DNA from: Ypsolopha sequella
Lineage: Eukaryota; Arthropoda; Insecta; Lepidoptera; Ypsolophidae
DNA: 64,000 bases
Reading direction: 5' to 3'
NCBI GenBank assembly: GCA_934047225.1
Contig: OW204000.1
Location: 10,186,001 to 10,250,000, forward strand
The notes below the pieces were generated by a model. That model did no database searches and was not told the DNA's origin. It saw nothing but the letters and a program-made list of their open reading frames with translations. Of the stretch, positions 10,820 through 22,425 are shown one piece after another. The position numbers and the translations under genes are program-made. The first letter of the stretch is position 1; each line of letters begins with the position of its first letter.

Positions 10820-11073
10820 TCATTTAAGAGAAATATAGTTATCAATAAGAGTAATTTTCAGACGACGATGGAAGAAGCGCCTTAATGTACATCCTTGTAA
10901 TTTTGACACATAAAGGAGTGGTAGATGACCATTCCGAACAAACCCGGACCGAGACAACATATCTTTAAAATAAAGTAACAAATCTGAGCTGGCTCTGCGG
11001 TCATTAACAATAAGAGCAGCAATTTGGGTTCTCAAGTTTGTCATCATCATTTCAGGCTGTTCTAATTGCAGGC
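10820..11073 (-). CDS. Unrecognised reading frame, possible exon
   Basis: The frame stays open for 84 codons on the minus strand, with methionines at 11050 followed by residues such as LIVNDRRASSDLLLYFKDML and LQGCTLRRFFHRRL. The residue mix is protein-like and the frame is more GC-rich than its surroundings, but there is no recognised domain. I see no strong splice acceptor at its start and no poly(A) signal right after the TGA. It may be a terminal exon, a mobile-element fragment or chance. Confidence 0.3.
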
Positions 11074-11084
11074 TGGATTTATTT

Positions 11085-11470
11085 ATTCTTTATTGCTCGA
11101 CTTATATAAATCGCGAGGGGCTCTAATTGTATCCTTCGGCTTCGCGAGCGCGTTCTCCGTCCTCGCATTCTCGTTTTTTCGGCCTTCCACGACGCTGCGA
11201 AGACCTTTATAAACTAAAGTCGCACAATTACTCACCTGTTAGTGTGTAAAGTATTATAGTAGGTATGTGCCTTGCCCGCGACCCCACCCACGTTTCACCC
11301 ACTCGTTTTCAGCTTGGGAGTTATTTTATGAACACCCATTATAGCCTAAATGTTGAACAGGGGCACTACGATGATAATAACAAAACTGCATCCAAATCCG
11401 TTCAGTGCGTTTCGGACAAACAGACAGACGGATAGATAGAAAAGAATTCTAAAAATCGCTTATTTGTGTT
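11085..11470. repeat. CpG-rich and dispersed repeat fragments
   Basis: 11110-11180 is rich in 'cttcgg' and 'gcgag' phrases like those in the CpG-rich elements near 18.8 and 21.0 kb. 11360-11450 resembles a lepidopteran repeat with 'actgcatccaaatccgttca' followed by 'cagacagacgg'; a related piece lies at 43490-43570. Confidence 0.4.
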
Positions 11471-11768
11471 TTTTTGTCACCCCCTATCTATTTTTATTAC
11501 TTTTTTAATGCATATTTATTGTATTACCTCCAAAGTAGCACTCTATAGGATACGATAATTGGGCTATAGCACCGACCTCACTTTTTACTTTTTATTACTA
11601 AAAATCGGCATTTATGTTGTGCGTCAACTTTTATAACATGTCATTTAATAGCATCTTGATTTTGAACACAAACACTTGTACTATTTATTTCATTAAATAT
11701 ATTTATTAAATAATAAAAATAAATAAAAAATAAAAATATGTTTATTTGCAACCAAAAAGAAATACAAA

Positions 11769-12185
11769 TAGTAGTTTATGCTACAAGGGCGCAAAGGAAT
11801 AAATACGGGGACGATTTAAAACACGAGCGTTGCGAGTGTTTTAAACGTAACCGAGTAATTTATTGCCCTTACGCCCGTGTATCATACCACGTTTTTCAAT
11901 GCATAGTGTGAGGAAATAAAACAAATATAGTTTTGTGAACTTTAAATTGTAATTGGCTCAAAAGAACTGTATCCAGAGCCGTTAAACAGTGGAAAAAAAA
12001 AGTATGACATTTATGGTACACAGGAAAGGCTGCAGGTTAGCCAACCATTGTAAATATATTAAAAAATAATAATAATAATAAAACCCTAGGGCAAAATAAT
12101 CGACTTTCTGTTCGGTTTTGATTCATAAAAAGTGGGCCTTTACGAGCACATGCATTGAAAAATATTTTATGCACTATTGCTATGT
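11769..12185 (+). mobile_element. Non-autonomous element M, copy 1
   Basis: Nearly identical, in the same orientation, to 50127-50515. The element contains the inverted phrase TTTTTCAATGCATAGTG near 11893 and its partial complement near its right end, and palindromic 'gggcg..ttacgcccgtg' and 'aaaacacgagcg..gagtgtttta' pairs. Frame 12037-12225 is a by-product. Confidence 0.65.
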
Positions 12186-12970
12186 TGCTTGACAAGTGTC
12201 TTTTATAAAACTCTAATCCCCACATTAAGATTCCCTGGGTTGTGGGAAATTAGACCATTCCTGGTGAGTCTGACGATAACAAATTTATAAAATATTAAAA
12301 ACTAACATAAGACACAAAAAAAACTAGTTGAGTAATGTATGACGTGTGGGTGATGATTGTATATGGAATGTTATTAGAGTTTGTGTGAAAGGGTGAGTGA
12401 AATGGAGTGTGTTATATGAAGGTGTATGCCTGAGTATTGAACACACTTCCCAACCGGTTTCGGAAATCAATCCATCATCAGGGGATACAAAATACTTATT
12501 ATTTTAATATACGAGCAATAAAACGACAAACGTATGTCAACATTGATTGTCGATGCTTTCTATGTTTCATCAAGTGCCGACAATCGCAAGTATAAATCAT
12601 TTAATACCATTTGTTTGAAAAATTTTTACGAAAACCGTTTTTAGTTTTTCACCGTTGCATTGATTCTATTAATTTGGAATTTTGGATCTGTAAAACTAGA
12701 AAATTTCTTACCAATTTCTAATATTAAAAAAAAAAAACTTTTTTGTCACGACATTAAATATCAGCAGTTCGATACATTTTCGAACAGTATCAAAAAAAGC
12801 CAGACATTAAAAATCAAAAAATATTTATTTCATCAAAAGAGCTTAATCTAATACAATAAATAATTCTGTAGCCCCAATACAGGCATAGCCTGACCCGTGG
12901 GTGCCAGTATTATATTATGTAACGAGTACTTTCTATAGAAAAGCCTTGTTTCGCGATTCTGTGTTTGTGC
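12186..12970. other. No gene recognised
   Basis: AT-rich DNA. 12440-12490 has 'accggtttcgg' and 'catcatcagggg', a phrase seen at the ends of a lepidopteran repeat (compare 46225-46260). Confidence 0.3.
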
Positions 12971-13042
12971 ATTAAGGGCGGTTTCGCAGCCGGATTGTCA
13001 AATACCCTCCTTTTTCACAATCCGGCTGCGAAAACGCTCTTA
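12971..13042. mobile_element. TTAA-flanked 64-bp hairpin (family B relic)
   Basis: TTAA at 12971-12974 and 13039-13042 enclose two arms, GGTTTCGCAGCCGGATTGT and ACAATCCGGCTGCGAAAAC, joined by about 18 nt. They match the ends of the 5227-5577 element, so this is an internally deleted copy. The preserved TTAA sites indicate piggyBac-type insertion. Confidence 0.8.
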
Positions 13043-13384
13043 AGGGTCTATAGTACCTGGCAATGGTCAGCATGTCATTGATTCAATAACGTGCAAGCCG
13101 TGGTTCTTACAACAACCGCGAAGCATCGCGCTTTCTCAATAAGCGCATGTTTCACTCGAAAAATAGATTTTTGCAATGAAAATAGGTTGTTACGGGCGTG
13201 CTTCAATATTGTTATCAGCTATTATTATTATGCAAAGTTTAATAAAGTATTATTATTTGAATACGTACGGTTTGGAGGTAACTTTGCAATTATTTTCTAT
13301 CGAGAAAATTTTATGGAATCAAGTTTTCGCCATTAGTCCTCCATATATTTATTTCAGAGAGATTAGTGCAGTATTTTTGAAATA

Positions 13385-13475
13385 ATAAAGGATCATATGT
13401 TGTGTGATGTATCACTCTTAATTCCGTAGTAAAAGTTGTTCGCATAAACGAAATACTATCTCTAGTTTGCGACGC
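13385..13475. repeat. Fragment of TTAA MITE family E
   Basis: 'ccgtagtaaaagttgttcg' and 'actatctctagttt' resemble the right half of the element at 54185-54409 and its half copy at 33345-33434. Confidence 0.4.
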
Positions 13476-13507
13476 TGGAATTTTCAGCTATCAGACAGAA
13501 CTCTAAA

Positions 13508-13937
13508 TTAAGGCGCTACGGAAAAAAAAACGACACTTTAAGGACTTGCATATCTACTTCATTAAATAATGTATTATTTTGATAAAATAGTACATTATTT
13601 TTGAATACTTTTTCTAGGGATCTGTTAAAACAGAAACGCGATTGGAGAAATTCGGCTCGATAGAAATATTTATTGAAATTAGGTCCTTTTCGACACCAAT
13701 TCTCCTGGTTTGACAATTTAGAATGACATATAGACTGCAACTATATTTTATTAGATGGGTTTTAACGGTACATATCTAAGACCTGGTTAAACAAAATTTT
13801 GATAGCAACTTTAGTACATTTTTTATTAATATAAAACCGAGTTTTTGCTACTTTTCCACGAATCCGTCCCTATCGCACTGAGGATTTTTTCGCATATTGA
13901 GTAACAGGGACGCTAAAACTTTTACATATCGCCTTAA
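13508..13937. mobile_element. TTAA-flanked MITE family D, full copy
   Basis: TTAAGGCG at 13508 and CGCCTTAA ending at 13937 bracket about 422 bp. A related copy in reverse orientation lies at 42577-42952, including the AGTTTTAGCGTCCCTGTTAC block. TTAA at both ends points to mobilisation by a piggyBac transposase. Frames 13516-13740 and 13848-14054 are by-products. Confidence 0.75.
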
Positions 13938-14208
13938 TCCCGTCATCATCGATGCACGTTCAGAAACATGAGTACCGCAAACCATTAATTTACTGTTACC
14001 CACGTACCGGTAATGTTCCGGTCGCTCTTGATTTTTTGAACACACGACGTCCATAATTGGGGCCGCGAAGTGCTCCGATGTTGGTTTACGAAATTACTTT
14101 TTGGGTTCCGTAGCGGAAACCCGATCGGGTGAAAATCTTTTACGTTTGTAGCACTCTATAGGATCTATGGTAGCAAACGATTTATTATGTGCTACGCCGT
14201 AGCAACTT

Positions 14209-14482
14209 GTGTTACACAGTGGCGTGCATAGAACTTTCTTCCAGAAAAGCAACGAGAAGGTCACGTTTGACAGTAAAAATATATAAAAAATTTAAATAAC
14301 ACTTAAAAAAATATGTTTGTATGGAAATTGTCACTCTAGGGTAGACAGTGTCTACCCTGGCGTCATCCAAATATTTTTTTTTTCAAAGTGATATTTCAAT
14401 TTTTTCATATTTTTTTATTGTTAAACTTGACCTTCTTATTGCTTTTCCAGCAAAAATTTCTGGGCCCGCCACTGGTGTTACA
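14209..14482. mobile_element. hAT MITE with perfect 8-bp target duplication
   Basis: The element 14217-14474 starts CAGTGGCGTGC and ends GCCCGCCACTG, and is flanked on both sides by GTGTTACA (14209-14216, 14475-14482). Eight-base duplications and CAG..CTG ends are diagnostic of hAT transposons. A sister copy is at 48847-49118. The inner palindrome 'tagggtagaca..tgtctaccct' is shared. Confidence 0.92.
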
Positions 14483-14819
14483 CCAATCGAATAATTAGCT
14501 GCAACTGGAAATTACGAAATATTTAAAGATTCTTTTAGGAGACTATCAAACAATTAATTGGGAAAGCTTTCTCTTATGCCTATCTATCATCTATCTATCT
14601 AAGAATATCCTGACTGACTGAATGACTGGACCTAGGAACATGACATTTAGACTGTGTGTTCCTTGTATGACATAGACATCCGCAAAGAAGGGATTTTAGT
14701 AAATTCTCACGGGAAATGGGACAGAAATCGGGATATATACTAACAACGCTGTGGGGCTAGAGTGTGTTGATAAACATGGTTGCGGCAAACATATAAGTCA
14801 AAAACGGCTGTCACACAGT
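14483..14819. other. No feature recognised
   Basis: AT-rich, with short simple repeats ('tctatc' near 14580, 'ctgactgactgaatgactg' near 14612). Confidence 0.3.
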
Positions 14820-15352
14820 GTCACAAGTGTCACACAATGTCACATTTTCTATTGTCAATCAATGCAACTGATGCCGAGTCCTAGAGGACTCGAGATATAT
14901 CTTGCTTTCATTAATTTAATTTGTATAATTTAAAAAAAACAATACATATATCAATATTTTTCTGTGACACATTTTCTATTGTCAATCAATGCAACTGATG
15001 CCGAGTCCTAGAGGACTCGAAATATATCTTGCTTTCATTAATTTAATGTGTATCATTTAAAAAAAAACACTATATATATCAATATTTTTGTGTGACACAT
15101 TTTCTATTGTCAATCAATGCAACTGATGCCGAGTCCTAGAGGACTCGAAATATATCTTGCTTTCATTAATTTAATGTGTATCATTTAAAAAAAAAACACT
15201 ATATATATCAATATTTTTGTGTGACACATTTTCTATTGTCAATCAATGCAACTGGTGCCGAGTCCTAGAGGACTCGAAATATATCTTGCTTTCATTAATT
15301 TAATGTGTATAATTTAAAAAAAACACTATATATATATCAATATTTTTCAATA
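14820..15352. repeat. Tandem array, four units of 127-129 bp
   Basis: Units begin with CACATTTTCTATTGTCAATC at about 14841, 14968, 15096 and 15225. Each has an 18-nt hairpin CGAGTCC-TAGA-GGACTCG, then an AT-rich part ending in an A run and 'atatatcaatattttt'. Units are nearly identical, so expansion is recent. A short GTGTCACA repeat leads into the array. Confidence 0.92.
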
Positions 15353-16853
15353 AAGAAAAATTTTAACATGTGTTGAAAAAAAATTATTTTATTTTACGAG
15401 TATTTATTACACTTTTGTGCATTTACATAGATATTTAAAACACGTTTCTACAAAGAGAACATATATTGTGTACAAAAGCGGCACGTATTGCTTATAGCAA
15501 TATCTCCCAGGCAACCTTTGGGTAGAAAGAAAAGATAATAAAAAACTAATATAAGAGGTATTGTAAATAACTAATTATCTGTTGGGCATTTAAATTAAAC
15601 TTACATAAAGTTAACATAATAGTAAAATATATATTTTTATCGCTTAACATATAAGAAATACATAAACGTACTTAAAATTAAAATATATACGAAAGAAACC
15701 AAAATATATTAGAGTAAAAAGCGTCAATATCAACATTTTACGAAATATCGAAATTAAATAGTTAGAAACGGCACACTATGGTATCTTTTTCTGTACAAAA
15801 ATGTCCAAACAATGACCTAAAAAATTATGAGAAACATCCATTTCACATGTAAATACGGATATGCTAAAAGTTTGATGTACATATTTATCCATCTATAATA
15901 GCAAAAAATGCCATAAATAGAGTATTTAGTTGAAAGTTATGATTGTTTCTGGTAGTGAAGCGCAATTTTTTTCAAAGATTTTCTTACGTACGAAAAGATT
16001 TGTTGGGGTTACTTCATAATTCTATCGACAAAGATGACCTACCGAAATATGATGGGTATAAAATATATTATAGAATATGTATAGATATATAGAATATTCC
16101 TATATTCCTATATTCTACTTTCTGATGCCCGAAAAAACGTGTTCTGTTCGAGTCTTCCACCAGAAGAACAAAATTTGCAATTTGACACATCAGTGGTCGG
16201 TCACGATGTCAAGTCCGGTTTGTTTGATTTGGTGAACGTGTTGGTTTTTATATTTATGAAACTAACTGAAAAACTAAAATTCAAAAGAATCCCCGTTTTT
16301 TTTTTTTAAAGGCCCGCCTTAGTTAGCCCTGGCTGAGAACAATAATAGTAAGATCAGGAGTCTAATTATTTTGGAAAATAAATATACAAAAATTTTCATT
16401 AGGGAAGGGGGAGTGTCAATAATATTAAAATACTGTTATTTCGAAGTGTATCTTTAATTCGTCCTCAAATCTTTCATTTACTGGACTAAAGAGAAATTGA
16501 GCGACTCTTTCAGATATCCCACGAGTTTAACGGAACCCTCATTTTACGGACTTTTTTGTAATCGAACCATATATTTTTATACAATCAAAGCAATACGTAA
16601 CAACTTCCTTATACTGATAAATAAGAGTTTATAATTAAAGCGGTCATTCGTATCTTTAAAAAGAATTTAATTAAATTGAAAAGTGATTATCGAGAATTCG
16701 TACAAGTACACTAATGAGAAGGGAAAATTTAATGGATTTGAGATTGTAAAACAAAGTTAATTCGGTGATATTGGATGATATATTGATATTACGGAGAAGA
16801 TGCGGCATGAACGAAACTCGAATATTTCACGGAAACTCGAATGATAATAAAAA
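15353..16853. other. No gene recognised
   Basis: 1.5 kb of AT-rich DNA. Nothing coding seen; short 'tatattcc' iterations lie near 16080-16120. Confidence 0.3.
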
Positions 16854-17284
16854 TTAAGGCGCTCTTATCCCAGAAGAGTGACTCTCTGTCTTTTTCTTTA
16901 CGTGTATGGAGTAAAGAAAATAACCACACTTTTGTACTTTTTCGTTGTTTTTATCGGTTTTTAAATTGTTTAAAAATAAGGGATATGTTTATTAAAACCC
17001 ACTTACGTGGTCGACCTAGAAAATTTAAAGAGCAATATTACCAGATATGTTTCGGTAATTAAAGAGTGGAATTATGGAAATGGCATGATTTGAAAGGTCC
17101 TATTACATGCTGTGTTCGTGAATTATTTCTATCGAGCAAAGTTTATCTGATCGTGTAACACATGCGTGGAAGACCTAGATAAAGGTTTGAACCATATTGC
17201 GTATTTTTTTTTGGAAGTTTTAGACGATATTTGAAAGTTCTATTTGACTTTGAAATTACTGATTTTGGGATAAGAGCGCCTTAA
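16854..17284. mobile_element. TTAA-flanked piggyBac-type MITE
   Basis: TTAA at 16854-16857 and 17281-17284. Perfect 15-bp ends GGCGCTCTTATCCCA (16858) and TGGGATAAGAGCGCC (17280). The 423-bp interior has no transposase; frame 16841-17062 spans the edge and is not a gene. Confidence 0.9.
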
Positions 17285-17346
17285 TCGTAAATTATTTTAG
17301 TGGATACTTTTTGAGTCACCTGCCCCTCTATTACTTTGGTTGCCAT

Positions 17347-17519
17347 CTGGACTGGGTGCCTATCATCAAAAACATAGATAAAAACTGAACTTTCAAAATA
17401 GTTTTAAGTGGGTATTGCACTATTTACGAACTGTGTCGTCACTTCAAGTGCGAACATATCCTTAGACAATCGGAATTCGATAGTATATCTATGTTTTTGA
17501 TGATAGGCACCCAGTCCAG
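17347..17519. mobile_element. 173-bp MITE with 34-bp perfect inverted ends
   Basis: CTGGACTGGGTGCCTATCAT at 17347 continues through CATAGATA; the right end is its exact complement. No clear target duplication, so the superfamily is not assigned. Confidence 0.85.
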
Positions 17520-18225
17520 TTAACAACTAAGTATACATAATAGGCCCGCTGTGTACTCAATCACAGAGAAAATAATTAATGGTGTCCATAATATCTCAAT
17601 GACGCTAGCGCATTTGCTAACGTAAGCATAAATGAATAAATAAATATACAACTTCTGAACCAGCCCCCCTATACGAGATGCAAACAAAGTAGTATCCACG
17701 TCAATATATTTGTTTTGAATGCAATACTTTTTATTATTTTACCCGTCTTAATTGTCCAAGCAGAATAAGAGAACTTATTTACCAAAACACAAAATTGGGG
17801 AATTCACTTATTCAAGAACTTCAAAACCATAAAATACTATCAAAATGACTCAAATTAAACTTGATGAAAACTGGTTGTTAATTTTCCAACTAAACAGGAA
17901 ACGCCCCCGTTAATAATAAGATAAGGAGTGTCTATAGTTACCACTTGCTACTTCTAGTTGGACAATTATCTACTTATCATAGCAACAGGAAATAATTTAA
18001 ACCAACGCGACGCCATTATTGTCAATTTGGATGCTTCCTCATAATTCTACGAGTACAATTTGACATAATCGCTTAGTTCGGCTTCGGAATTATCATCTTC
18101 ATCGAAGGTATGTTTGCTTTAAACCATTTTATGTGATTTTCACTGCCATCTTAATTTCAAAGACATTTATATTTTTATTGTAAATGTTTACAATAAAAAC
18201 GTATTTTACATCTGCAGCTGTATAG
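17520..18225. other. No gene recognised
   Basis: AT-rich intergenic DNA. Confidence 0.3.
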
Positions 18226-18300
18226 TTCCCACCAGAAAATAAACAAAGGTGGAATCGCATTGTATACGTTATTCTTCCGCCGTACAGCGGAATTTTTATT
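18226..18300. repeat. Dispersed repeat, inverted partner at 19605-19665
   Basis: GGAATCGCATTGT followed by ATTCTTCCGCCGT recurs as the reverse complement 1.3 kb downstream. The two could be separate MITE remnants or outer ends of a larger element. Confidence 0.5.
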
Positions 18301-18779
18301 AAAATTAATAAGAATGATACTGTTGACTGTCGGGTTATGTTAACAAACACCGCCATGACAATTCCATAGTATCAACCTTCTACTTAATTTTATTTTATTA
18401 TATTTTTTTCAGCCTCTATATCGTCTTTGGTAAAATTCGAATGGATACAGAATTTTTACGGCGTTTCAAGCCCACAGTATATCTTGTGTATATTGATATC
18501 TGCGCTGGACGCTATCGCTCCAGCAGATCAAAACGTCCACCGCTGGCAATTTGCTGTTTACTATTATTTGGATAGTATTTAAACGAGCGAACATAAATTA
18601 AAATTTAAGGTGTCATAAATACTGAATGTAGCGTACTAAAATACTAAGTGGGCGAAAGACTAGGGGCGAATAAAAATGTTGAAAACGGTGACTTGAAAAT
18701 ACAAATTTGACTTGAGTTGTATAATTCTCAGGCGAACAATTTTCTATTTTAGTGACAATTTAATTTTAAGTAATAAAAA

Positions 18780-18910
18780 CTAGGGACGTCGCCTCACTCC
18801 GCTTCGCTTCGCTTGGCTCCTTATTTTATCTTACATGCAAACCTTACACGCTCCCTCCTCGCTTCACTCGTCGTTGCACCTATTTATTGACTTTTGGTGA
18901 AATAGTTTCG
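18780..18910. repeat. CpG-rich dispersed repeat fragment
   Basis: 'cttcgcttcgcttggctcc' and 'tcgcttcactcgtcg' phrases in otherwise AT-rich DNA, similar in style to the core of the 20.4-21.4 kb element. Confidence 0.4.
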
Positions 18911-18961
18911 CTTTGCAACTCCATTCGTGGTGGTTGAAATTTCGAACAAAACCATATTAAA

Positions 18962-19190
18962 ATAAAGCTCTTATCAGCTCGCACTGCAACATGGCTATTA
19001 CGTCAGTCGCTACGGCTGACAAATGCGAAAATACTGTATTTTTAATGTATTTTATCTAAAATAAAATGAATTTCCAAGAACTGAGAAAACCATATCATTT
19101 AATATTATTTTGTCTAGAAGTTTATAAATTTTTATACTGTTTCGATAAAAACTGTAGCAGTTATACTGTTACAAGTGGACAAAAAATCGA
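18962..19190. repeat. Dispersed repeat W, copy 2
   Basis: Reverse-complement relative of 1185-1392: it starts with the CAGCTCGCACTG block and ends at TGTTACAAGTGG. Confidence 0.5.
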
Positions 19191-20169
19191 GAAATAAGGG
19201 TAAACTTAGAATTTTCTTGCTTCACTTCTGTATATTAAAATAAAATTCAGGAAAAATCACATCACTATTTGTATCATGTAGATTACTATATATTTTTCAT
19301 CTATTAAAAAATGCTTTAGTTACCGTATAAAATGGTTATAAAGTTACTCAGTTCAAGGTCGTTGGCGTTGGGAGGAACCTTAAATTCGCCCCCTTAGTAT
19401 TTTTAGTCGCACGCTTTGGTATTTATTCGAAGTTGCAAATTGTATTTGTATTCGCTCGATTAATAATTTCCCCGATTATTTCATTAGGTATGTTTTTGAA
19501 AAACATGAATGATTTTAGGGTATATCATGAATTCTGTTAAATAAAACTACTACTACTATTCGTGTATGGACGTTTTTCGGCGGATTCGTACTATTTTAAA
19601 TAAAAATCCACCGGACGGCGGAAGAATAATTTCCACAATGCGATTCCGCTGGCCGACGCGACGTTTAGCCACTCTGAACAAACAAACAAAAACTTTATAG
19701 ATGTTTCAAGCATATTGTTACGTTTTTTTATAATCTAACCTAACCTAAACTAACGAAATCATAATTTCACGGCTTTGACAATTTACCGGCGACATAGATA
19801 ATTTACCAAATAAACAACAATACAAGATGCAAACCTTCAAAGATATAGCACGCAACCGGTACATTTAAATATCGATGTTTATCTTCGAACATTTGGACGT
19901 TACACTTATACGGTACGCACTGGCAGCACTGCAAGGTAGCCGAACGGTCAACGATTAATTTTAATTTACTCCGACGGACGTTTGCAACTGAGCCCAAACA
20001 AGCTTGAGAATTGAAATGTGTTGAGAATTGAAACATGCATCAATACATGCATCCCAAAAAATACGATTTTCGTCAACTACCTACATAGATGGGCGCGTTT
20101 TTGAAGCAGCAGCGACGACGAAAAGGGCGTAGCGGGGTGATTATATGTTCTCTGGGGGTGATATAATAA
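19191..20169. other. No gene recognised
   Basis: AT-rich DNA containing the 19605-19665 partner of the 18226 repeat and short direct repeats near 20000-20045 ('gagaattgaaa'). Confidence 0.3.
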
Positions 20170-20331
20170 AGCCGATTCTGAAGGCTTTAATATTAGTTCA
20201 AGTGCTGTCAAAACTAAATTTTCTTCGTTGCAAAATAGTCTTTAACTGTGAAGTAGAGAAGCTAAATTACTTTGGAATAATTTTAGTTTTGACAGCACTA
20301 AAACTAAAATTAAAGCCTTCAGAATCGGCTA
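20170..20331. mobile_element. MITE family G, copy 1
   Basis: Inverted ends GCCGATTCTGAAGGCTTTAA and TTAAAGCCTTCAGAATCGGC extend into AGTGCTGTCAAAACTAAA. Copy 2 is at 41799-41948. The 65-codon frame over it is a by-product. Confidence 0.85.
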
Positions 20332-20424
20332 CATTGCAATAGATCGAAATTTAAATTTAAATGTTTGTCAGGTTACAACCAAATCTACTTCAAACAATAT
20401 CTTGGCATATTTTTGGGGTTGGAT

Positions 20425-21443
20425 TTAGTATCGTTTGGCAGTTGTATGGGGGTAAAAGTGGCTAAAGCTGGTAGAGGTGGGGTCCCCGATTATAACGCTA
20501 CCACACTTATTAAAAGGTAATGCACATTTTTCGAGAAATTAATAAAAATTGTTTCTTACCTCAAATCAGGTAAAAGGCGAAAACGGAACGTTAAAATGGG
20601 CGTTTGACAACCAAATCTGCCCTAGTTTATTGTCTGTGGTGTAAAATATTGTGCAATATCGATGAAACGGAACGCAACAAAAAAAAACTGCGTCATGTGT
20701 TTCTGTCATTCGTAATTCGTTTATTGGTAATTTTGGATTGAATAAATAAAAAATGTATGAATATTTTGTTGCTTTATTTGTTTTTACCTAGAAATCCTGT
20801 TCAAAAGGAGGTTAGTATACCCCCACTTCATAGTTAAAATAGATTGAATCTGTTTCAAAACCGAATCAGAGCACCCCGACTCTATACAGTCTTGTGGCTA
20901 CTACCCCTAGAGTGTATATAAAAAGCCGAAGGCGCGAAGGGAGGGCAGCCCCCGCCCGCAGTAATAAAGCTTAGGCACCTGTGTGAGCCGTAGCGGCTGA
21001 GGCTGGTCGCCGAAGGCGACCAACAAGCCGAAGCTGCGGAGGTGAGCACGGGTGCCTGTGCTTTGTTACGCAAGGGCGAAGGGGCTGCACTTCCCGCAGC
21101 GCCGTAGCCGATGCAGAAGTGAATTTGTGATATAAAAGCGACTTCAGTATTGATAGGTTCAAATGGTTCAAAAATTGACTTCTGCACTGGTAGGTTCAAG
21201 GTTAAAAGAAGGGGGGTTTCTGCACTCCCCCTTTTTTCATCAGTTTTTCCATCTCTCTCCACCTTTACTTTAAAAATATAACCTGAATTTGTTGATTATA
21301 ACCTCAAAAAAGTAAAAAATTCAATATAAAAAAACGGTGGCTTACCTTTTAATGGGGGGGGTACCAGGGGGTAGTGGCCACCCCCCTTCACCCCTCCCTG
21401 ACCCCCTCCCCCTCCTCCGCCTGCCAAACGATACTAAATTTTA
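20425..21443. mobile_element. 1-kb inverted-repeat element with CpG-rich core
   Basis: TTTAGTATCGTTTGGCAG at the left is matched by CTGCCAAACGATACTAAA at the right. The subterminal parts are G-rich and C-rich respectively (poly-G at 21353). The centre (20880-21230) is rich in CpG and 'cttcggc' phrases and holds a 126-codon minus-strand frame that resembles no protein I know. Probably a non-autonomous DNA transposon. Confidence 0.65.
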
Positions 21444-21720
21444 ACCTATTTTTGTGTAGATCTCTTTTTTAATGGGAGCGAAAACCGATCGTTTTTAGTC
21501 CAAAGTTACTTATTTATTATATTAGTAGGAGTGACTTAGAATATAGAAGAGGAGTGCAAACCGATCGTTTTGGATCCAAAGTTAGAGCCGTATTAGTGGA
21601 AGTGAAATTGTATTGGAAAAACAAAAAAAAGTTATAATACGTGAGTATTCTAATTAAATAAAAATAAATACTGTTCTTTAATAATAATTAAGTAAGTCAG
21701 CTCATGCGACTTTTAATGGT

Positions 21721-21960
21721 ATGTAAAAATGTTCTATAGTTTCGAGTTTCAAGCGCCAATCTGTTGCCCACTACAATAAATCCTCCTTTCGTCAACTTGC
21801 CATCTGCTTCTCATCCCATATGTCGCCACGTTAAGTTCCTCTCCAGTTTCCTTCCGTCAGTCGGTGACTGGTCAGTGTCTCAATCTTCCATAACGTGTTG
21901 TATTACCTTCATACCAAACCTTAGTGCCTTCACAGCTAAGGACTCTAAGGTATAGAAAAT
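21721..21960 (-). pseudogene. Possible decayed coding segment
   Basis: One minus-strand frame reads protein-like across about 80 codons (AVKALRFGMKVIQHVMED near its start, GGFIVVGNRLALETRNY near its end) but is broken by two TGA codons. I do not recognise it. The residue pattern is only suggestive, and the overlapping plus-strand frame at 21764 is an alternative. Confidence 0.22.
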
Positions 21961-22380
21961 AAAGTATATTTTCCATGGAAGTAAAATGTGGAGTCGGCAG
22001 GTCTTGACGCCGCCGGATCAGCTTACAGCTCTCACTGAACTGTTCGATATGAACCTGTCACTATTAACTACTAAGGGTCACAGAAACTTTGTTGCTTCAT
22101 GGTTAATAACGTTTTTTTTTAAATCAGGTTCGCTGACACTGAGCGCAGGTTGTGCAGATGAGGCACAAAAATAAGATGAACATTACTACAATAATTAGCT
22201 CTTTGACTAAGTGCTTATACATAGTTGAAAGGATGTCGAGGAGAAATATCAATCAACGCAAAGCATTAAAGTCATTTAGAAATACCCATAAAGTTATTTT
22301 AGGTTTCACACAAAGACATCAAACGGACACTATGACATCAGTCGGTAATCGTAAAATCAATCGATTGTTATGTCTGTAAA
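21961..22380. other. No feature recognised
   Basis: Small frames at 21986 and 22152 have no recognised domain. Confidence 0.25.
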
Positions 22381-22399
22381 TACGATGTTTTGATTGCGA

Positions 22400-22425
22400 G
22401 CCCACCGTGCGCCCGCGCATTCGTT
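22400..22425 (+). promoter_or_regulatory. Exact TGCGCCCGCGCA motif
   Basis: TGCGCCCGCGCA at 22408-22419, within GTGCGCCCGCGCAT, a 14-mer found exactly again at 28944-28957. The 12-mer also occurs on the minus strand at 48173-48184. It is one short GC patch in AT-rich DNA. Function unknown. Confidence 0.4.

Noticed and set aside
14820..15352. CRISPR-like array
   Set aside because: Eukaryotic context; units are 127-129 bp with no repeat/spacer alternation, so an ordinary tandem repeat.
20882..21262. 126-codon minus-strand frame in the CpG-rich element
   Set aside because: Composition is dictated by 'cttcgg' repeats, an overlapping frame in another register exists (20971-21171), and there is no domain. 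It lies inside an inverted-repeat transposon.
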